In this document: piece by piece, positions 34,939-46,130 of the stretch
How positions within the stretch are numbered: position 1 is the stretch's first letter
Layout: each line of letters starts with the position of its first letter
Assembly: GCF_001544315.1 (NCBI RefSeq)
Contig: NZ_BCQG01000001.1
Span: 85,267-149,266 of the forward strand
Direction: 5' to 3'
Source of the DNA: Geobacillus jurassicus NBRC 107829
GTDB lineage: Bacteria > Bacillota > Bacilli > Bacillales > Anoxybacillaceae
Length of the DNA: 64,000 bases
Notes under the pieces: generated by a model
Database searches by the model: none
What the model saw: only the letters and a program-made list of their open reading frames with translations
Told to the model about the DNA's origin: nothing
Translations under genes and position numbers: made by a program

Positions 34939-35033
34939 AACAGAGGCGAATCATCCATTTCCCCGCTCGCATCCTGATGGATGTCGAGGTGAGAGATTCT
35001 GCTCCAATCATGATGAAAAAGGAGGCCAGTGCT

Positions 35034-35510
35034 ATGTTTCGTCCGATTGCTTACAGCGGGACACGCGAAGAAAATTACGCGCTCGTCATCGAGCAGCTGA
35101 AATCGCTCATTTCCGGGGAACGAAATTTCATCGCCAACTTGGCGAACGCGGCCGCCTTGCTCAATCAATTCTTGTCCGACATCAACTGGGTCGGGTTTTA
35201 TCTCGCGGACGGCGACGAGCTTGTGCTTGGCCCATTCCAGGGCTTGCCGGCCTGCGTGCGCATTCCGTTCGGCAAAGGCGTGTGCGGCACAGCGGCCGCC
35301 GAACGGAGGACGGTGGTCGTTCCCGACGTTCACCAATTTCCAGGCCATATCGCTTGCGATGCGGCGTCCCAATCGGAAATCGTCGTGCCGCTCATGAAAG
35401 ACAACCGCGTCATCGGCGTCTTGGACATTGACAGCCCGGTGAAAAACCGCTTCGATGACATCGACCGCCGCTGCTTGGAGCAGTTTGCCAGCGTGCTCAT
35501 TTCCAGCTGA
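35034..35510 (+). CDS. ytsP: Free methionine-(R)-sulfoxide reductase (GAF type) YtsP
   Basis: A 158-residue GAF-domain enzyme. The three Cys of the fRMsr family are present in PACVRIPFGKGVCGTAA and FPGHIACDAASQSE, so it should reduce free Met-R-sulfoxide and not merely sense ligands. The ATG at 35034 follows AAAAAGGAGGCCAGTGCT; the longer frame from 34977 is not supported. It follows hisJ by 95 bp and may share its transcript. Confidence 0.92.
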   Translation: MFRPIAYSGTREENYALVIEQLKSLISGERNFIANLANAAALLNQFLSDINWVGFYLADGDELVLGPFQGLPACVRIPFGKGVCGTAAAERRTVVVPDVHQFPGHIACDAASQSEIVVPLMKDNRVIGVLDIDSPVKNRFDDIDRRCLEQFASVLISS

Positions 35511-35512
35511 CG

Positions 35513-35534
35513 AAAAAAAGCGCGCCAGGCGCGA
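35513..35534 (-). terminator. Terminator of the ytrP region
   Basis: Minus strand CGCGC-CTG-GCGCG hairpin followed by CTTTTTTTC, about 30 bp after the ytrP stop. Confidence 0.55.
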
Positions 35535-35536
35535 AG

Positions 35537-35566
35537 AAGGAATCCGCTTGTCCGGATTCCTTTTTT
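35537..35566 (+). terminator. Terminator of ytsP
   Basis: AAGGAATCCG / CGGATTCCTT 10-bp stem with a 5-nt loop, ending in TTTTTT on the plus strand. Confidence 0.8.
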
Positions 35567-37398
35567 ACACTTTATACAAATGGCAGTCGTCGTACACGAA
35601 AATACAGTTTTTCCCCGTCTCTTTCGCCATATAAAGCGCGGCGTCCGCCCGTTTGAACAGCTGCTCCGCATTCTCGCAGCCTGGACGCTCCCACCATGAC
35701 ACGCCGCACGAAACGGTCACCGTCGGAACCGTTTGTTCCCTGACTTTTTCCGTGATGCGGCGGGCGATCGAAATGGCGTCAGACAGCGGCACTTTCGGCA
35801 AATACACCGCCAGCTCTTCCCCGCCCCAACGCGCCGCCACATCGCCATCGCGAATGTTGGCGCGCATCGTCTCAGCCACTTGGATGAGCACCCCATCGCC
35901 CGTTTGATGGCCGTACACATCGTTGATTTGCTTAAAGTTGTCGATGTCAAACAAAATGAGCGCCCCGGATGCATCCGAGCTCATAGATGTTTGGATCACC
36001 TCGTCCAAATAGCGGCGCGTATGCAGCTTTGTCAAATAGTCGGTGATCACCAGCTTCTCGAGCTCCTCGCGCAACATCGCGTTCATAAACGCCAGCGTTG
36101 AATGTTGAACGAGCGACTCCAACAGCTTAAACATCTCAAACGTAAAGCGGTATGGTTCACAGGCGAGCGCAATGCACAATCCTTTCGTTTCCTTGTTCTG
36201 CTGCATCGGCGCCGCCATGATGGAACGAAACGGCCCAAAGGCGGAGCACACATCGCCGGCAAATAAAATGTCATTGTCGCTTTGGCGCCGGTTTTCCACC
36301 CAGTCGACATACGGCGCGGACTCCTTATCGAAAAAAAAACGGCGTGCTGCCCGGCAAAAGCTCCCGCTTGCCGTCCGTAAACAAGAAAAAACCGACTTCA
36401 TCCGCGCCGAACGATTGTTGGATTTGCGATACCATGTACTCAATGGCTTCATGAAGCCGCGGCCGGGCGTTCAATTGGCGCATCGTGTCGTTGATGAGCT
36501 GCAAATCGGCGACAAGCCGGCGCGACTGCTCATACAATTTGGCGTTCTCAAGAGCGCTTCCAGCCGTGCTCGCCAACAGAGAAATAAAATGAATCTCCCG
36601 TTTTGGAAAGGGCGCAGCATACGGGGCGATAATTTGAATTACCCCATACACCGCCTGCCCCCCTTTAATCGGGGCGTACAGCACCGAGCGCGGCGGCGCC
36701 TCCATCTCCTCGCATTGCACTTGTCCAGTCAAAAACGCCCGCAACGCCGCCGTCTGTTTTTCGCTTTCATCCAATGCAAGCGTTTTGATCGGCAAATTTC
36801 CGCGCAGATCGTTGTCGTGCGACAACAGAAGGTGGTAGGTGAACGATGGATAGACGTTTTGCAGCGTGCGGATAATTTCTTCAAGCACATCATCGATATG
36901 CATCGAGGAATGAATTTTCGCGGCGAAGCGATGCAGCTGTCCATACCGTTTCTCTTCGCCCGCCCCTTGCAGCACCGCGCTAAGTTTCCGAAACAATCGC
37001 GCCAAATCCGCCCGGATCTCCAACAACAACCGCTCGTCAAAACCACCGTCTTTTCGATACACAAGCTCGACCATCGCCGGCGCCTCATCGGAAAGCATGA
37101 AAAAGAGCCGGGCCGCCATATGCGGCCCACCGGCATCGACAACCACAACTTCACGCTCTCCTTCAGCCGCGATCAGCCCAGCGTCCGGCGTCCCAACCGC
37201 GGCCGCTTCCGGATAAAAGGCCGCCCGCACCGGGTCGTACAAATAAAAAACGGCTTGCTCGAGCGCCAGCTCTTCTTTCAGCAGCGCGAGCAGCTCGCCC
37301 GCCGCCGCCGAAAACGGCCCATCGTCCTGAAACGCTAAAAACCAGTGGAAAAATTTTTGTTTAAATGCTTCATACCGCTTCATGTCTTCCTTGTTCAT
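35565..37398 (-). pseudogene. ytrP: GAF-GGDEF diguanylate cyclase YtrP (DgcP-like), frameshifted
   Basis: Two overlapping reading frames together encode one protein of about 610 residues: N-terminal and middle GAF-like domains in frame one, the end of a GAF domain and a GGDEF domain in frame two. The GGDEF half keeps its signature as WGGEELAVYLPK and the DIDNFKQINDVYGHQTGD metal/substrate motif, so the cyclase domain itself looks active for c-di-GMP synthesis. Frame one ends at a run of nine T (coding strand) at 36331-36339: CCG TTT TTT TTT CGA TAA. With eight T the frames join exactly and give TPFFDKESAP. The start at 37398 is tentative: the open frame reaches 37473, but a TATAAT box sits at 37479. 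Either a sequencing error, a recent mutation or slippage. Confidence 0.8.
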
Positions 37399-37478
37399 CG
37401 CCTTTTCCACCCAAACCTGCCTCATCATTCCAAACGAGAGAATGGGATGATAAATTTTTTCTAAAAATTGCATCTTTT

Positions 37479-37487
37479 ATTATACCA
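37479..37487 (-). promoter_or_regulatory. Extended -10 element for ytrP
   Basis: Minus strand TGGTATAAT directly upstream of the open frame. Transcription would begin near 37472, which argues for a start codon downstream of 37473. No good -35 box is visible. Confidence 0.4.
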
Positions 37488-37516
37488 TACAAACAGAGAA
37501 GAAGGGAAACAAAATG

Positions 37517-37545
37517 TTGACTTTATCCTCTAAAAATCATATAAT
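37517..37545 (+). promoter_or_regulatory. rpsD promoter
   Basis: TTGACT (37517-37522) and TATAAT (37540-37545) with a 17-bp spacer; the strongest promoter match in the window, as fits a ribosomal protein gene. Confidence 0.8.
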
Positions 37546-37551
37546 AGCTTT

Positions 37552-37732
37552 TGTGTAAAATATAGCAGCCTTTGTGCCCACCTTTATGGTTCATTTTGTT
37601 CCTCGGCCCGCCGAGGTGCATCGTGTAACTCTTAGCTGCGAGAGCGAGGATGCATGAAAACAAAATGGCCATAATTGTTGGCGCACATCTGCTTTTATTT
37701 TACGGGAATAAAAGCGTAAGGAGGAGCAACGA
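37552..37732 (+). ncRNA. S4 leader (autoregulatory mRNA element of rpsD)
   Basis: A 180-nt untranslated leader lies between the promoter and rpsD. GGTTCATTTTGTT near the start can pair with AACAAAATGGCC further on, enclosing the hairpin CCTCGG-CCCG-CCGAGG and the CTGCGAGAGCGAGGATGC region. In Bacillus, S4 protein binds such a pseudoknotted leader and represses its own translation. The position, length and nested pairing fit; the fine structure was not computed. Confidence 0.7.
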
Positions 37733-38335
37733 ATGGCTCGTTATACTGGCCCAATGTGGAAAATTTCCCGCCGCCTTGGCATCTCGTTGAGCGGCACGGG
37801 GAAAGAATTGCAAAAACGTCCGTATCCGCCTGGCCAACACGGTCCGGGGCAGCGGCGGAAATTGTCGGAATATGGCTTGCAGCTGCAAGAAAAGCAAAAG
37901 CTGCGCCATATGTACGGCGTAAACGAGCGCCAATTCCGCAAAACGTTTGAAGAAGCGGGCAAAATGCCGGGCAAACACGGCGAAAACTTCATGATTTTGT
38001 TAGAATCGCGCTTGGACAACCTCGTCTATCGTTTAGGGTTGGCCCGCACGCGCCGTCAAGCCCGCCAGCTCGTGACGCACGGCCACATTTTGGTGGACGG
38101 CAGCCGCGTCAACATCCCGTCGTACCGCGTCAAACCGGGACAAACGATCGCCGTTCGCGAAAAATCGCGCAACTTGCAAGTGATCAAAGAAGCGCTTGAA
38201 GTGAACAACTATGTTCCGGACTACTTGACGTTCGATCCGGAAAAAATGGAAGGAACGTACACCCGCTGGCCGGAGCGTTCCGAACTGCCGGCGGAAATCA
38301 ACGAAGCGCTCATCGTCGAGTTCTACTCGCGTTAA
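37733..38335 (+). CDS. rpsD: 30S ribosomal protein S4
   Basis: A 200-residue primary 16S rRNA-binding protein. The sequence is that of the well-studied G. stearothermophilus S4 type: start [15 protein letters not shown] without the zinc cysteines, then [20 protein letters not shown] and [21 protein letters not shown] (S4 RNA-binding domain). GTAAGGAGGAGCAACGA precedes the ATG. Expression is expected to be controlled through the leader just upstream. Confidence 0.99.
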   Translation: MARYTGPMWKISRRLGISLSGTGKELQKRPYPPGQHGPGQRRKLSEYGLQLQEKQKLRHMYGVNERQFRKTFEEAGKMPGKHGENFMILLESRLDNLVYRLGLARTRRQARQLVTHGHILVDGSRVNIPSYRVKPGQTIAVREKSRNLQVIKEALEVNNYVPDYLTFDPEKMEGTYTRWPERSELPAEINEALIVEFYSR

Positions 38336-38340
38336 TGCGC

Positions 38341-38377
38341 AAAAAGATCCGAAATGCCGATGCATTTCGGATCTTTT
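38341..38377. terminator. Bidirectional terminator between rpsD and tyrS
   Basis: AAAAAGATCCGAAATG pairs perfectly with CATTTCGGATCTTTTT around a 6-nt loop; T and A runs allow termination on both strands of these convergent genes. Confidence 0.88.
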
Positions 38378-38380
38378 TGT

Positions 38381-39932
<1,552 letters not shown>

Positions 39933-40075
39933 TACACTCTTTTACCATATCGATATGCCCGTTGTCAACTCCTGCGTTTTTCGCCATAAGCGGCGAAAAA
40001 TCGGCAAAATTCCACAAATGATGCGCCTTCCTATGGTATACTTAAGATAATGATTCACCGCATAGGGGGCCCGGC

Positions 40076-42814
40076 ATGAAACAAAAACAACTTCGGCTTT
40101 CTCTCGAAAAAGCGTGGCATTATTTTTCACTTACATACGATTTGGTTTGGAACGTCATCTTGATTTTGCTCATCGCCACACTCTGCCTCGTCTGCTTTGC
40201 CATTGGCGCCGGCGCCGGCTATTTTGCCTTTTTGGTCAAGGGTATGCCAGTCCCTTCGTTCGACCAAATGAAAAATGAGATTTACAGTTATGAAGAAACG
40301 AGCCATATGTACTTTGCCGGCGGCGTTTATTTAGGGCGGTTCCGGTCCGACCTTGACCGCGAGGCGGTGCGCCTTTCCGACGTTTCTCCATATGTCGTGC
40401 AGGCGGTGATCGCTACTGAGGATGAACATTTCTATGAACATGACGGCGTCGTTCCGAAGGCAGTCATCCGCGCCATGTTTCAAGAGCTGACGAACTCGCC
40501 GGTCAAAAGCGGAGGGAGCACGCTTACGCAGCAGCTCGTCAAAAACCAGATGTTGACGAACGAGGTGTCGTTTGAGCGAAAAGCGAAGGAAATGCTGCTT
40601 TCGCTTCGCCTAGAGCGATTTTTTTCCAAAGAGGACATTTTAGAGGCATATTTAAACGTCGTTCCGTTCGGCCGCAGCTCATCGGGGCGCAACATCGCCG
40701 GCATCCAAGCCGCGGCCCAGGGGGTTTTTGGCGTCAACGCGAAAGAGTTGAATCTCGCACAAGCGGCGTTTTTGGCCGGCCTGCCGCAAAACCCGTTCGT
40801 CTACACCCCGTTTGCCGCTGACGGCAGCGTCAAACCGGACATCTCGGCGGGCTTGAAGCGGATGAAAACGGTGCTTTACCGGATGAAACGGGCCGGCTAT
40901 ATTTCCGAAAGGCAGTACAAGGAAGCGCTTGCCTATGATGTGGCGAAGCATTTCGCCGCCCCGAAGCCATCGCCTTTTGAACGGTATCCGTTTTTGACGA
41001 TGGAAATCGAGAGACGGGCAAAAGACGCGCTCGCCGAAACGTTCGCCAAGCGCGACGGCTATAAGCCGGAAGAGCTGAAGCGCGATTCTGCTCTTTCCCG
41101 GCGCTACCTCAGCGAAGCGGAAAAAGCGTTGCGCCAAGGCGGATACCATATTTACACGACGATCGACAAGAATATTTATGAGCAGATGCAGCGCATCGCC
41201 TCTCGTTACGCCTATTACGGCAGCGACAATGTGTATTACACAAAAGACAAGAAAACGGGAAAAATGGTCGCCCATCGCCAACCGGTCGAAGTCGGGGCGA
41301 TGCTCATCGAAAACCAAACCGGAAAAATCATCAGTTTCGTCGGCGGCCGCGATTACAAGCGCGAACAGTTGAACCATGCCACCCAAGCGCACCGTTCCAA
41401 CGGGTCAACGATGAAGCCGCTTTTGGTGTACGCACCAGCGATGGAGATGGGCGTCATCCAGCCAGGCACCATCATTCCTGATCTCCCGCTGTCGATCGGT
41501 TCGTATACGCCGAAAAACGCCGATGGAAAAACGCACGGGCTTGTCACGGCGCGCTATGCGTTGCAACAATCGTACAACATCCCAGCCATTCGGACGTATA
41601 TGAGAATCCAATTTCGCCATCCGATCGACTATTTGCATAAAATGGGGATCACGAGCGTCGCCAAACAAGAAGAAGCAAATCCGGCTTTGGCGATCGGCGG
41701 GACGCACATCGGCGTCACGGTCGAAGAAAACGTCAACGCCTATGCGACGTTCGCCAATTACGGCTCGTTCGTTGACGCCTACATGATTGAGAAGATTGTC
41801 GACAAGAACGGAAAGGTCGTTTACGAACACGAAAGCAAACCCGTCCCGGTGTTTTCTCCGCAAACGTCGTACTTGATGATTGATATGATGCGCGACGTGC
41901 TTCGCGGCGGAACGGCCTCATCGGTGCCGCGCTACTTGAAATTTTCCGCCGACTGGGCCGGCAAAACGGGGACATCGCAGGACAAGCGCGATTCTTGGTT
42001 TGTCGCTGTCAATCCCAACGTCACGTTCGGCGTTTGGATCGGCTATGACCAGCCGGCGCCGCTTGAGTCTCGCTACAAAGGGCTTTCCTACAGCCAGCGC
42101 ACCCAGCTGTTATGGGCGCAGCTGATGAATGCAGCTTATGACCAAAATCCGAAGCTCATCGCTCCGCCGAAGCGGTTTCTCATGCCGGGCGGCATCGTCC
42201 GCCGCGCTTATTGCGCCGCGAGCGGCTTCAGCCCGTCGGCGGCGTGCGAAAAAGCCGGGCTCGTCCGCTACGATTTATACAACACGAAATTTGCGCCGCG
42301 GGAAGGAAGCGGCGAGGAAGTGATGGAAAGCCGGCTCGTCATCATCGGCGGGCGCCGCTATGCGGCGCTTGCAACGACTCCGGAAGAGTTTGTCACTCGC
42401 GAGGTCATTGTGAATCCAGAGCTGCTCGCCGATTGGGGGATCAACGGCGAGGTGCAGGCTGGCGACGCGTTTGTTGTGGCCACATTAAAGGAAAACGGAC
42501 GCCCCCCATCCCCGCCAGTGGCCCGCCTGAGCGGCAGTCAGCTCATTTGGAACCGCCATAACGAGCCGGATGTGATCGGCTACCGTGTCTATAAAGTGAA
42601 CGAAAATGGAGCGCGCCGCATCATTGCCACCGTAAAAGCCGGAGAGGCGACCACGTTTTCCAAATTGCAGCCAGGCGCAACGTATTGCGTCACCGCTGTG
42701 GACATCGCCGGACAGGAATCGGCGCCGTCGAATCCCGTTTCGCTGCCGCCTGCCGGCTCAGATAACAAAGAGAATGGCGGTCCGCCCTCTTCCTCTCCGT
42801 CTAGCAGTGAATGA
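40076..42814 (+). CDS. Class A penicillin-binding protein (transglycosylase/transpeptidase)
   Basis: A 912-residue bifunctional peptidoglycan synthase. Residues about 20-55 hold a membrane anchor. The transglycosylase domain has EDEHFYEHDG with the catalytic Glu, GGSTLTQQLVKN and RKAKEMLLSLRLE. The transpeptidase domain has the SxxK nucleophile motif in GSTMKP, SYN (SxN) and KTGTSQDKRD (KTG). A C-terminal fibronectin-III-like domain (about 810-885) and a Ser-rich tail follow. The start follows AGGGGGCCCGGC. Length and fibronectin domain recall B. subtilis PonA-type enzymes, but the exact orthologue is not settled. It is transcribed divergently from tyrS. Confidence 0.93.
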   Translation: MKQKQLRLSLEKAWHYFSLTYDLVWNVILILLIATLCLVCFAIGAGAGYFAFLVKGMPVPSFDQMKNEIYSYEETSHMYFAGGVYLGRFRSDLDREAVRLSDVSPYVVQAVIATEDEHFYEHDGVVPKAVIRAMFQELTNSPVKSGGSTLTQQLVKNQMLTNEVSFERKAKEMLLSLRLERFFSKEDILEAYLNVVPFGRSSSGRNIAGIQAAAQGVFGVNAKELNLAQAAFLAGLPQNPFVYTPFAADGSVKPDISAGLKRMKTVLYRMKRAGYISERQYKEALAYDVAKHFAAPKPSPFERYPFLTMEIERRAKDALAETFAKRDGYKPEELKRDSALSRRYLSEAEKALRQGGYHIYTTIDKNIYEQMQRIASRYAYYGSDNVYYTKDKKTGKMVAHRQPVEVGAMLIENQTGKIISFVGGRDYKREQLNHATQAHRSNGSTMKPLLVYAPAMEMGVIQPGTIIPDLPLSIGSYTPKNADGKTHGLVTARYALQQSYNIPAIRTYMRIQFRHPIDYLHKMGITSVAKQEEANPALAIGGTHIGVTVEENVNAYATFANYGSFVDAYMIEKIVDKNGKVVYEHESKPVPVFSPQTSYLMIDMMRDVLRGGTASSVPRYLKFSADWAGKTGTSQDKRDSWFVAVNPNVTFGVWIGYDQPAPLESRYKGLSYSQRTQLLWAQLMNAAYDQNPKLIAPPKRFLMPGGIVRRAYCAASGFSPSAACEKAGLVRYDLYNTKFAPREGSGEEVMESRLVIIGGRRYAALATTPEEFVTREVIVNPELLADWGINGEVQAGDAFVVATLKENGRPPSPPVARLSGSQLIWNRHNEPDVIGYRVYKVNENGARRIIATVKAGEATTFSKLQPGATYCVTAVDIAGQESAPSNPVSLPPAGSDNKENGGPPSSSPSSSE

Positions 42815-42818
42815 TTAA

Positions 42819-42856
42819 AAACGGTCTGGGGAAACGACCCGGATCGTTTTTTTTTT
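42819..42856 (+). terminator. Terminator of the PBP gene
   Basis: AACGGTCTGGG pairs with CCCGGATCGTT (11 bp with two G-T pairs), followed by a run of at least ten T. Confidence 0.75.
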
Positions 42857-42894
42857 TGCCAAGAGCCCGACGTTTTAGCCAGCGATAAGCAAAA

Positions 42895-42922
42895 GCGCCC
42901 GGAACAAGAGCGTTCCGGACGC
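42895..42922 (-). terminator. Terminator of acsA
   Basis: Minus strand GCGTCCGGAAC / GTTCCGGGCGC stem with a 6-nt loop, then TTTTGCTT, 12 bp after the acsA stop. Confidence 0.68.
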
Positions 42923-42934
42923 CTAGGATTGTTT

Positions 42935-44650
42935 TTAGTCTTCCATCGTTGACAAGTCGCCGGTCGGCAAGTTGAGCTCCCACGCTTTTAAGACGCGGCG
43001 CATAATTTTCCCGCTCCGCGTTTTCGGAAGCTTGTCGCGGAACTCGATCTCGCGCGGCGCCGCATGGGCGGCGAGCCCTTTTTTGACGAACTGGCGGATG
43101 TCTTCTTTCAATTCTTCGGACGGCTCATAGCCTTCGCGGAGCGCGATGAACGCTTTGATGATTTCCCCGCGCACCGGATCCGGCTTGCCGATGACGCCGG
43201 CTTCGGCAACGGCTGGATGCTCGACGAGCTTGCTTTCCACTTCAAACGGGCCGACGCGCTCGCCGGATGTGTTGATGACATCGTCAACGCGCCCTTGGAA
43301 CCAGAAGTAGCCGTCTTCATCCATATAAGCCGAGTCGCCCGATACGTACCAGTCGCCGATAAAGTACGATTCATATTTTTGCGGGTTGTTCCAAATCGTT
43401 TTCATCATCGATGGCCAGCCTTTTTTAATGGCCAAGTTGCCCATCCGGTACGGCGGCAGGACGTTTCCTTGGTCGTCGATGATCGCCGCTTCCACGCCTG
43501 GAATCGGTTTCCCCATCGATCCCGGCTTGATTTCCATGCACGGATAGTTGCAAATGAGATGCCCGCCTGTTTCCGTCATCCACCACGTATCATGGATGCG
43601 GCGGCCGAACACTTTCATTCCCCAGCGGATGACTTCCGGGTTGAGCGGCTCGCCGACGCTCAAAATATGGCGAAGCGAGCTTAAATCGTATTTTTTCACC
43701 ACTTCATCGCCCGCGCCCATCAACATGCGGAACGCAGTCGGCGCGCTGTACCAGACGGTGACGCCAAAATCTTGGATCGTTTGGTACCAAGCGTCCGGGC
43801 TGAAGCGGCCGCCGACAATGACGCTTGACGCCCCGCACAGCCACGGGCCGAAAATGCCGTACGACGTGCCGGTCACCCACCCCGGGTCGGCCGTGCACCA
43901 GTAGATGTCATCCTCTTTTAAGTCAAGCACCCATTTCGCTGTTTGATAGTGCTGAATCATCGCGTTATGGACGTGCAAAACGCCTTTCGGCTTGCCGGTC
44001 GAACCAGACGTATAATGCAAAATTAGGCCGTCTTGGCGGTCGACCCATTCGATGTCGAAGTGCTTGCTTGCCTCATTCATCCGCTTTTTCAAATCGATGT
44101 ACGGCCCTTCTTCAACAATGCCGTCGCCGACTAAAAAGACGTACTTCAGCTCCGGCAAGTCGCCGACCGGCACGCGCGGCAGCAGTTCCGGCGTCGTAAT
44201 GATCGCTTTCGCCCCGCTGTCTTCGAGGCGGTCGCGCACCGCTCCTTCCATGAACGCCTCAAACAGCGGCCCAACGATGGCGCCGGTTTTAATGATCCCA
44301 AGCACGGCAAAGTACAGTTCCGGAGAACGCGGCATAAACACAAACACGCGGTCGCCCTTTTGAATGTCAGCCGCCTGTTTTAAGACGTTCGCCACCTTAT
44401 TGGACATCTCTTTCATTTCTTTGAACGTATATTTTTCATTCCGCACAGCATCGCGGTAGTAAAGCGCCACTTTATTTTTGCGGAACGACTCCGCATGGCG
44501 GTCGATCGCTTCATATGCCATGTTGACTCGTCCCGTTTCATGCCAAGAAAACTCTTTCTCCACTTCCGACCATTGAAACTGTTTGTAAGTTTCTTCATAG
44601 TTTTTTAAGTTGTAGTCCCCTTGCACGACTGGCAGCAGTTCCGTTTTCAT
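42935..44650 (-). CDS. acsA: Acetyl-CoA synthetase
   Basis: A 571-residue AMP-forming synthetase that lets the cell use acetate. Motifs: LHYTSGSTGKPKGVLHVHNA, TWWMTETGGH, YVSGDSAYMDEDGYFWFQG and PKTRSGKIMRR. Lys548 in the last motif matches the residue that AcuA acetylates in B. subtilis (Lys549 there) to switch the enzyme off. The start follows AAGGGGGATCGGAGA. It is divergent from acuABC, which regulates it after translation, and has its own promoter with a CcpA box just after the start site. Confidence 0.97.
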   Translation of the reverse strand: MKTELLPVVQGDYNLKNYEETYKQFQWSEVEKEFSWHETGRVNMAYEAIDRHAESFRKNKVALYYRDAVRNEKYTFKEMKEMSNKVANVLKQAADIQKGDRVFVFMPRSPELYFAVLGIIKTGAIVGPLFEAFMEGAVRDRLEDSGAKAIITTPELLPRVPVGDLPELKYVFLVGDGIVEEGPYIDLKKRMNEASKHFDIEWVDRQDGLILHYTSGSTGKPKGVLHVHNAMIQHYQTAKWVLDLKEDDIYWCTADPGWVTGTSYGIFGPWLCGASSVIVGGRFSPDAWYQTIQDFGVTVWYSAPTAFRMLMGAGDEVVKKYDLSSLRHILSVGEPLNPEVIRWGMKVFGRRIHDTWWMTETGGHLICNYPCMEIKPGSMGKPIPGVEAAIIDDQGNVLPPYRMGNLAIKKGWPSMMKTIWNNPQKYESYFIGDWYVSGDSAYMDEDGYFWFQGRVDDVINTSGERVGPFEVESKLVEHPAVAEAGVIGKPDPVRGEIIKAFIALREGYEPSEELKEDIRQFVKKGLAAHAAPREIEFRDKLPKTRSGKIMRRVLKAWELNLPTGDLSTMED

Positions 44651-44666
44651 TCTCCGATCCCCCTTA

Positions 44667-44680
44667 TGTAAGTGATTACA
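44667..44680 (-). promoter_or_regulatory. cre (CcpA) site in the acsA leader
   Basis: TGTAAGTGATTACA (plus-strand reading) matches TGNAANCGNTTNCA with one mismatch in the central CG. It lies 6 bp downstream of the -10 box, about where transcription starts, a position that should block acsA when CcpA is active. Confidence 0.72.
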
Positions 44681-44685
44681 TTTCT

Positions 44686-44714
44686 ATTATAGTAGATGCG
44701 AAACAGTTTCTCAA
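44686..44714 (-). promoter_or_regulatory. acsA promoter
   Basis: Minus strand TTGAGA (44709-44714) and TATAAT (44686-44691) with a 17-bp spacer, 36 bp before the ATG. Confidence 0.75.
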
Positions 44715-44823
44715 TTTTTAAAATATTCCTTGTCCACACTTTTTGAAATTTTTTTGAACCGCGCCAGCCGACTATGTTTTCATGTATAATGGTAAAAGAA
44801 CGACCAATTCAGGTGGTGGCCGA

Positions 44824-45456
44824 ATGGAACATAAAAAAACATATAACGCCAAGGAGCTGAAAACCCCGAAAGGAACGCTTCTCATCGAAGGGCCGGTGAC
44901 GCCGGAAGCGTTGGCCAGCTACGAATTCCACCATGACCTAACTTCCTTCCGCCAACCTGCCAAACAGCACAAAGCGTTGATTGAGATCGCCAAGCTGCCG
45001 GAAGGGCGGATCATCATTGCCCGCCGCGGCGAGGTGATCGTCGGTTATGTCACGTTTTTATATCCCGATCCGCTTGAGCGCTGGTCGGAAGGGAAAATGG
45101 AAAATTTGATCGAGCTTGGCGCCATTGAAGTCATTCCGGAGTTCCGTGGGTTTGGCGTCGGAAAAAATTTATTGATCGTCTCGATGATGGACGATGCCAT
45201 GGAAGACTATATCATCATTACCACGGAATATTATTGGCATTGGGACCTAAAAGGCACCGGACTAAGCGTATGGGAGTACCGAAAAGTGATGGAGAAAATG
45301 ATGAACGCCGGCGGGCTCGTCTGGTACGCAACCGATGACCCGGAAATTTGCTCCCACCCGGCAAACTGCCTGATGGTCCGCATCGGCAAACGGGTCGACG
45401 CCGAATCGATTCAACGGTTTGATCGGCTTCGGTTTATGAACCGTTACATGTACTAA
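44824..45456 (+). CDS. acuA: Acetoin utilization protein AcuA (AcsA acetyltransferase)
   Basis: A 210-residue GNAT-family protein acetyltransferase, the same length as B. subtilis AcuA, which acetylates and inactivates AcsA. The acetyl-CoA-binding stretch is in [21 protein letters not shown]. The ATG at 44824 follows AGGTGGTGGCCG. A TATAAT box occurs at about 44794, but no good -35 was found. First gene of acuABC. Confidence 0.95.
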   Translation: MEHKKTYNAKELKTPKGTLLIEGPVTPEALASYEFHHDLTSFRQPAKQHKALIEIAKLPEGRIIIARRGEVIVGYVTFLYPDPLERWSEGKMENLIELGAIEVIPEFRGFGVGKNLLIVSMMDDAMEDYIIITTEYYWHWDLKGTGLSVWEYRKVMEKMMNAGGLVWYATDDPEICSHPANCLMVRIGKRVDAESIQRFDRLRFMNRYMY

Positions 45457-45485
45457 ATGCCTCGCACAAAGGGGAGAGGAGAACG

Positions 45486-46130
45486 ATGCTTGTCGAACAA
45501 GTGATGAAAACACCGGTCGTCACACTGCGCGCTACCAATACGATTGCCGAAGCGCTGCAGCTGCTTCGCCATCATCGCATCCGCCATCTTCCGGTCGTCG
45601 ACGATGAAGGGCATTTGCTCGGCCTTGTCACCGACCGCGACTTGCGCGATGCCAGCCCATCGATTTTCCATCTTCACGAACATCTTGACGACTTGCAAAA
45701 ACCGGTCAGCACGATGATGAAAACGGACGTCGTCGTCGGCCATCCGCTCGATTTTGTTGAAGAGGCGGCGGCGCTCTTTTATGAACATCGAATCGGCTGC
45801 CTGCCGATCGTAAACAATGGGAAGCTCGTTGGAATCATCACCCAAACCGATTTGCTTCGCACATTCATTGAGTTGACCGGCGTTCATCAACCTGGATCGC
45901 AAATCGAGGTGAAAGTGCCGAACGAGGCTGGGATGCTCGGCAAAGCAGCGACCATCATCGGCGGCCGCCATATCAATATCGCCAGCGTCCTTCTTTATCC
46001 AGACCGCGATCCGAATTACAAAATTTTAGTGTTCCGCGTGCAAACGATGAACCCGATTCCGTTGATCCGTGATTTGCAAAACGCCGGCTATCGCGTGCTA
46101 TGGCCGAACTTGCCGGGGGTTACGTCATGA
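45486..46130 (+). CDS. acuB: AcuB, CBS-domain and ACT-domain protein
   Basis: A 214-residue protein with two CBS domains (residues 1-130, each ending in a LPVV/LPIV-type strand with [13 protein letters not shown] and [13 protein letters not shown]) and a C-terminal ACT-like domain ([19 protein letters not shown]). Such proteins bind adenine nucleotides; AcuB's exact role in acetate and acetoin use is unknown. AAAGGGGAGAGGAGAACG precedes the start. Its stop overlaps the acuC start as ATGA. Confidence 0.95.
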   Translation: MLVEQVMKTPVVTLRATNTIAEALQLLRHHRIRHLPVVDDEGHLLGLVTDRDLRDASPSIFHLHEHLDDLQKPVSTMMKTDVVVGHPLDFVEEAAALFYEHRIGCLPIVNNGKLVGIITQTDLLRTFIELTGVHQPGSQIEVKVPNEAGMLGKAATIIGGRHINIASVLLYPDRDPNYKILVFRVQTMNPIPLIRDLQNAGYRVLWPNLPGVTS

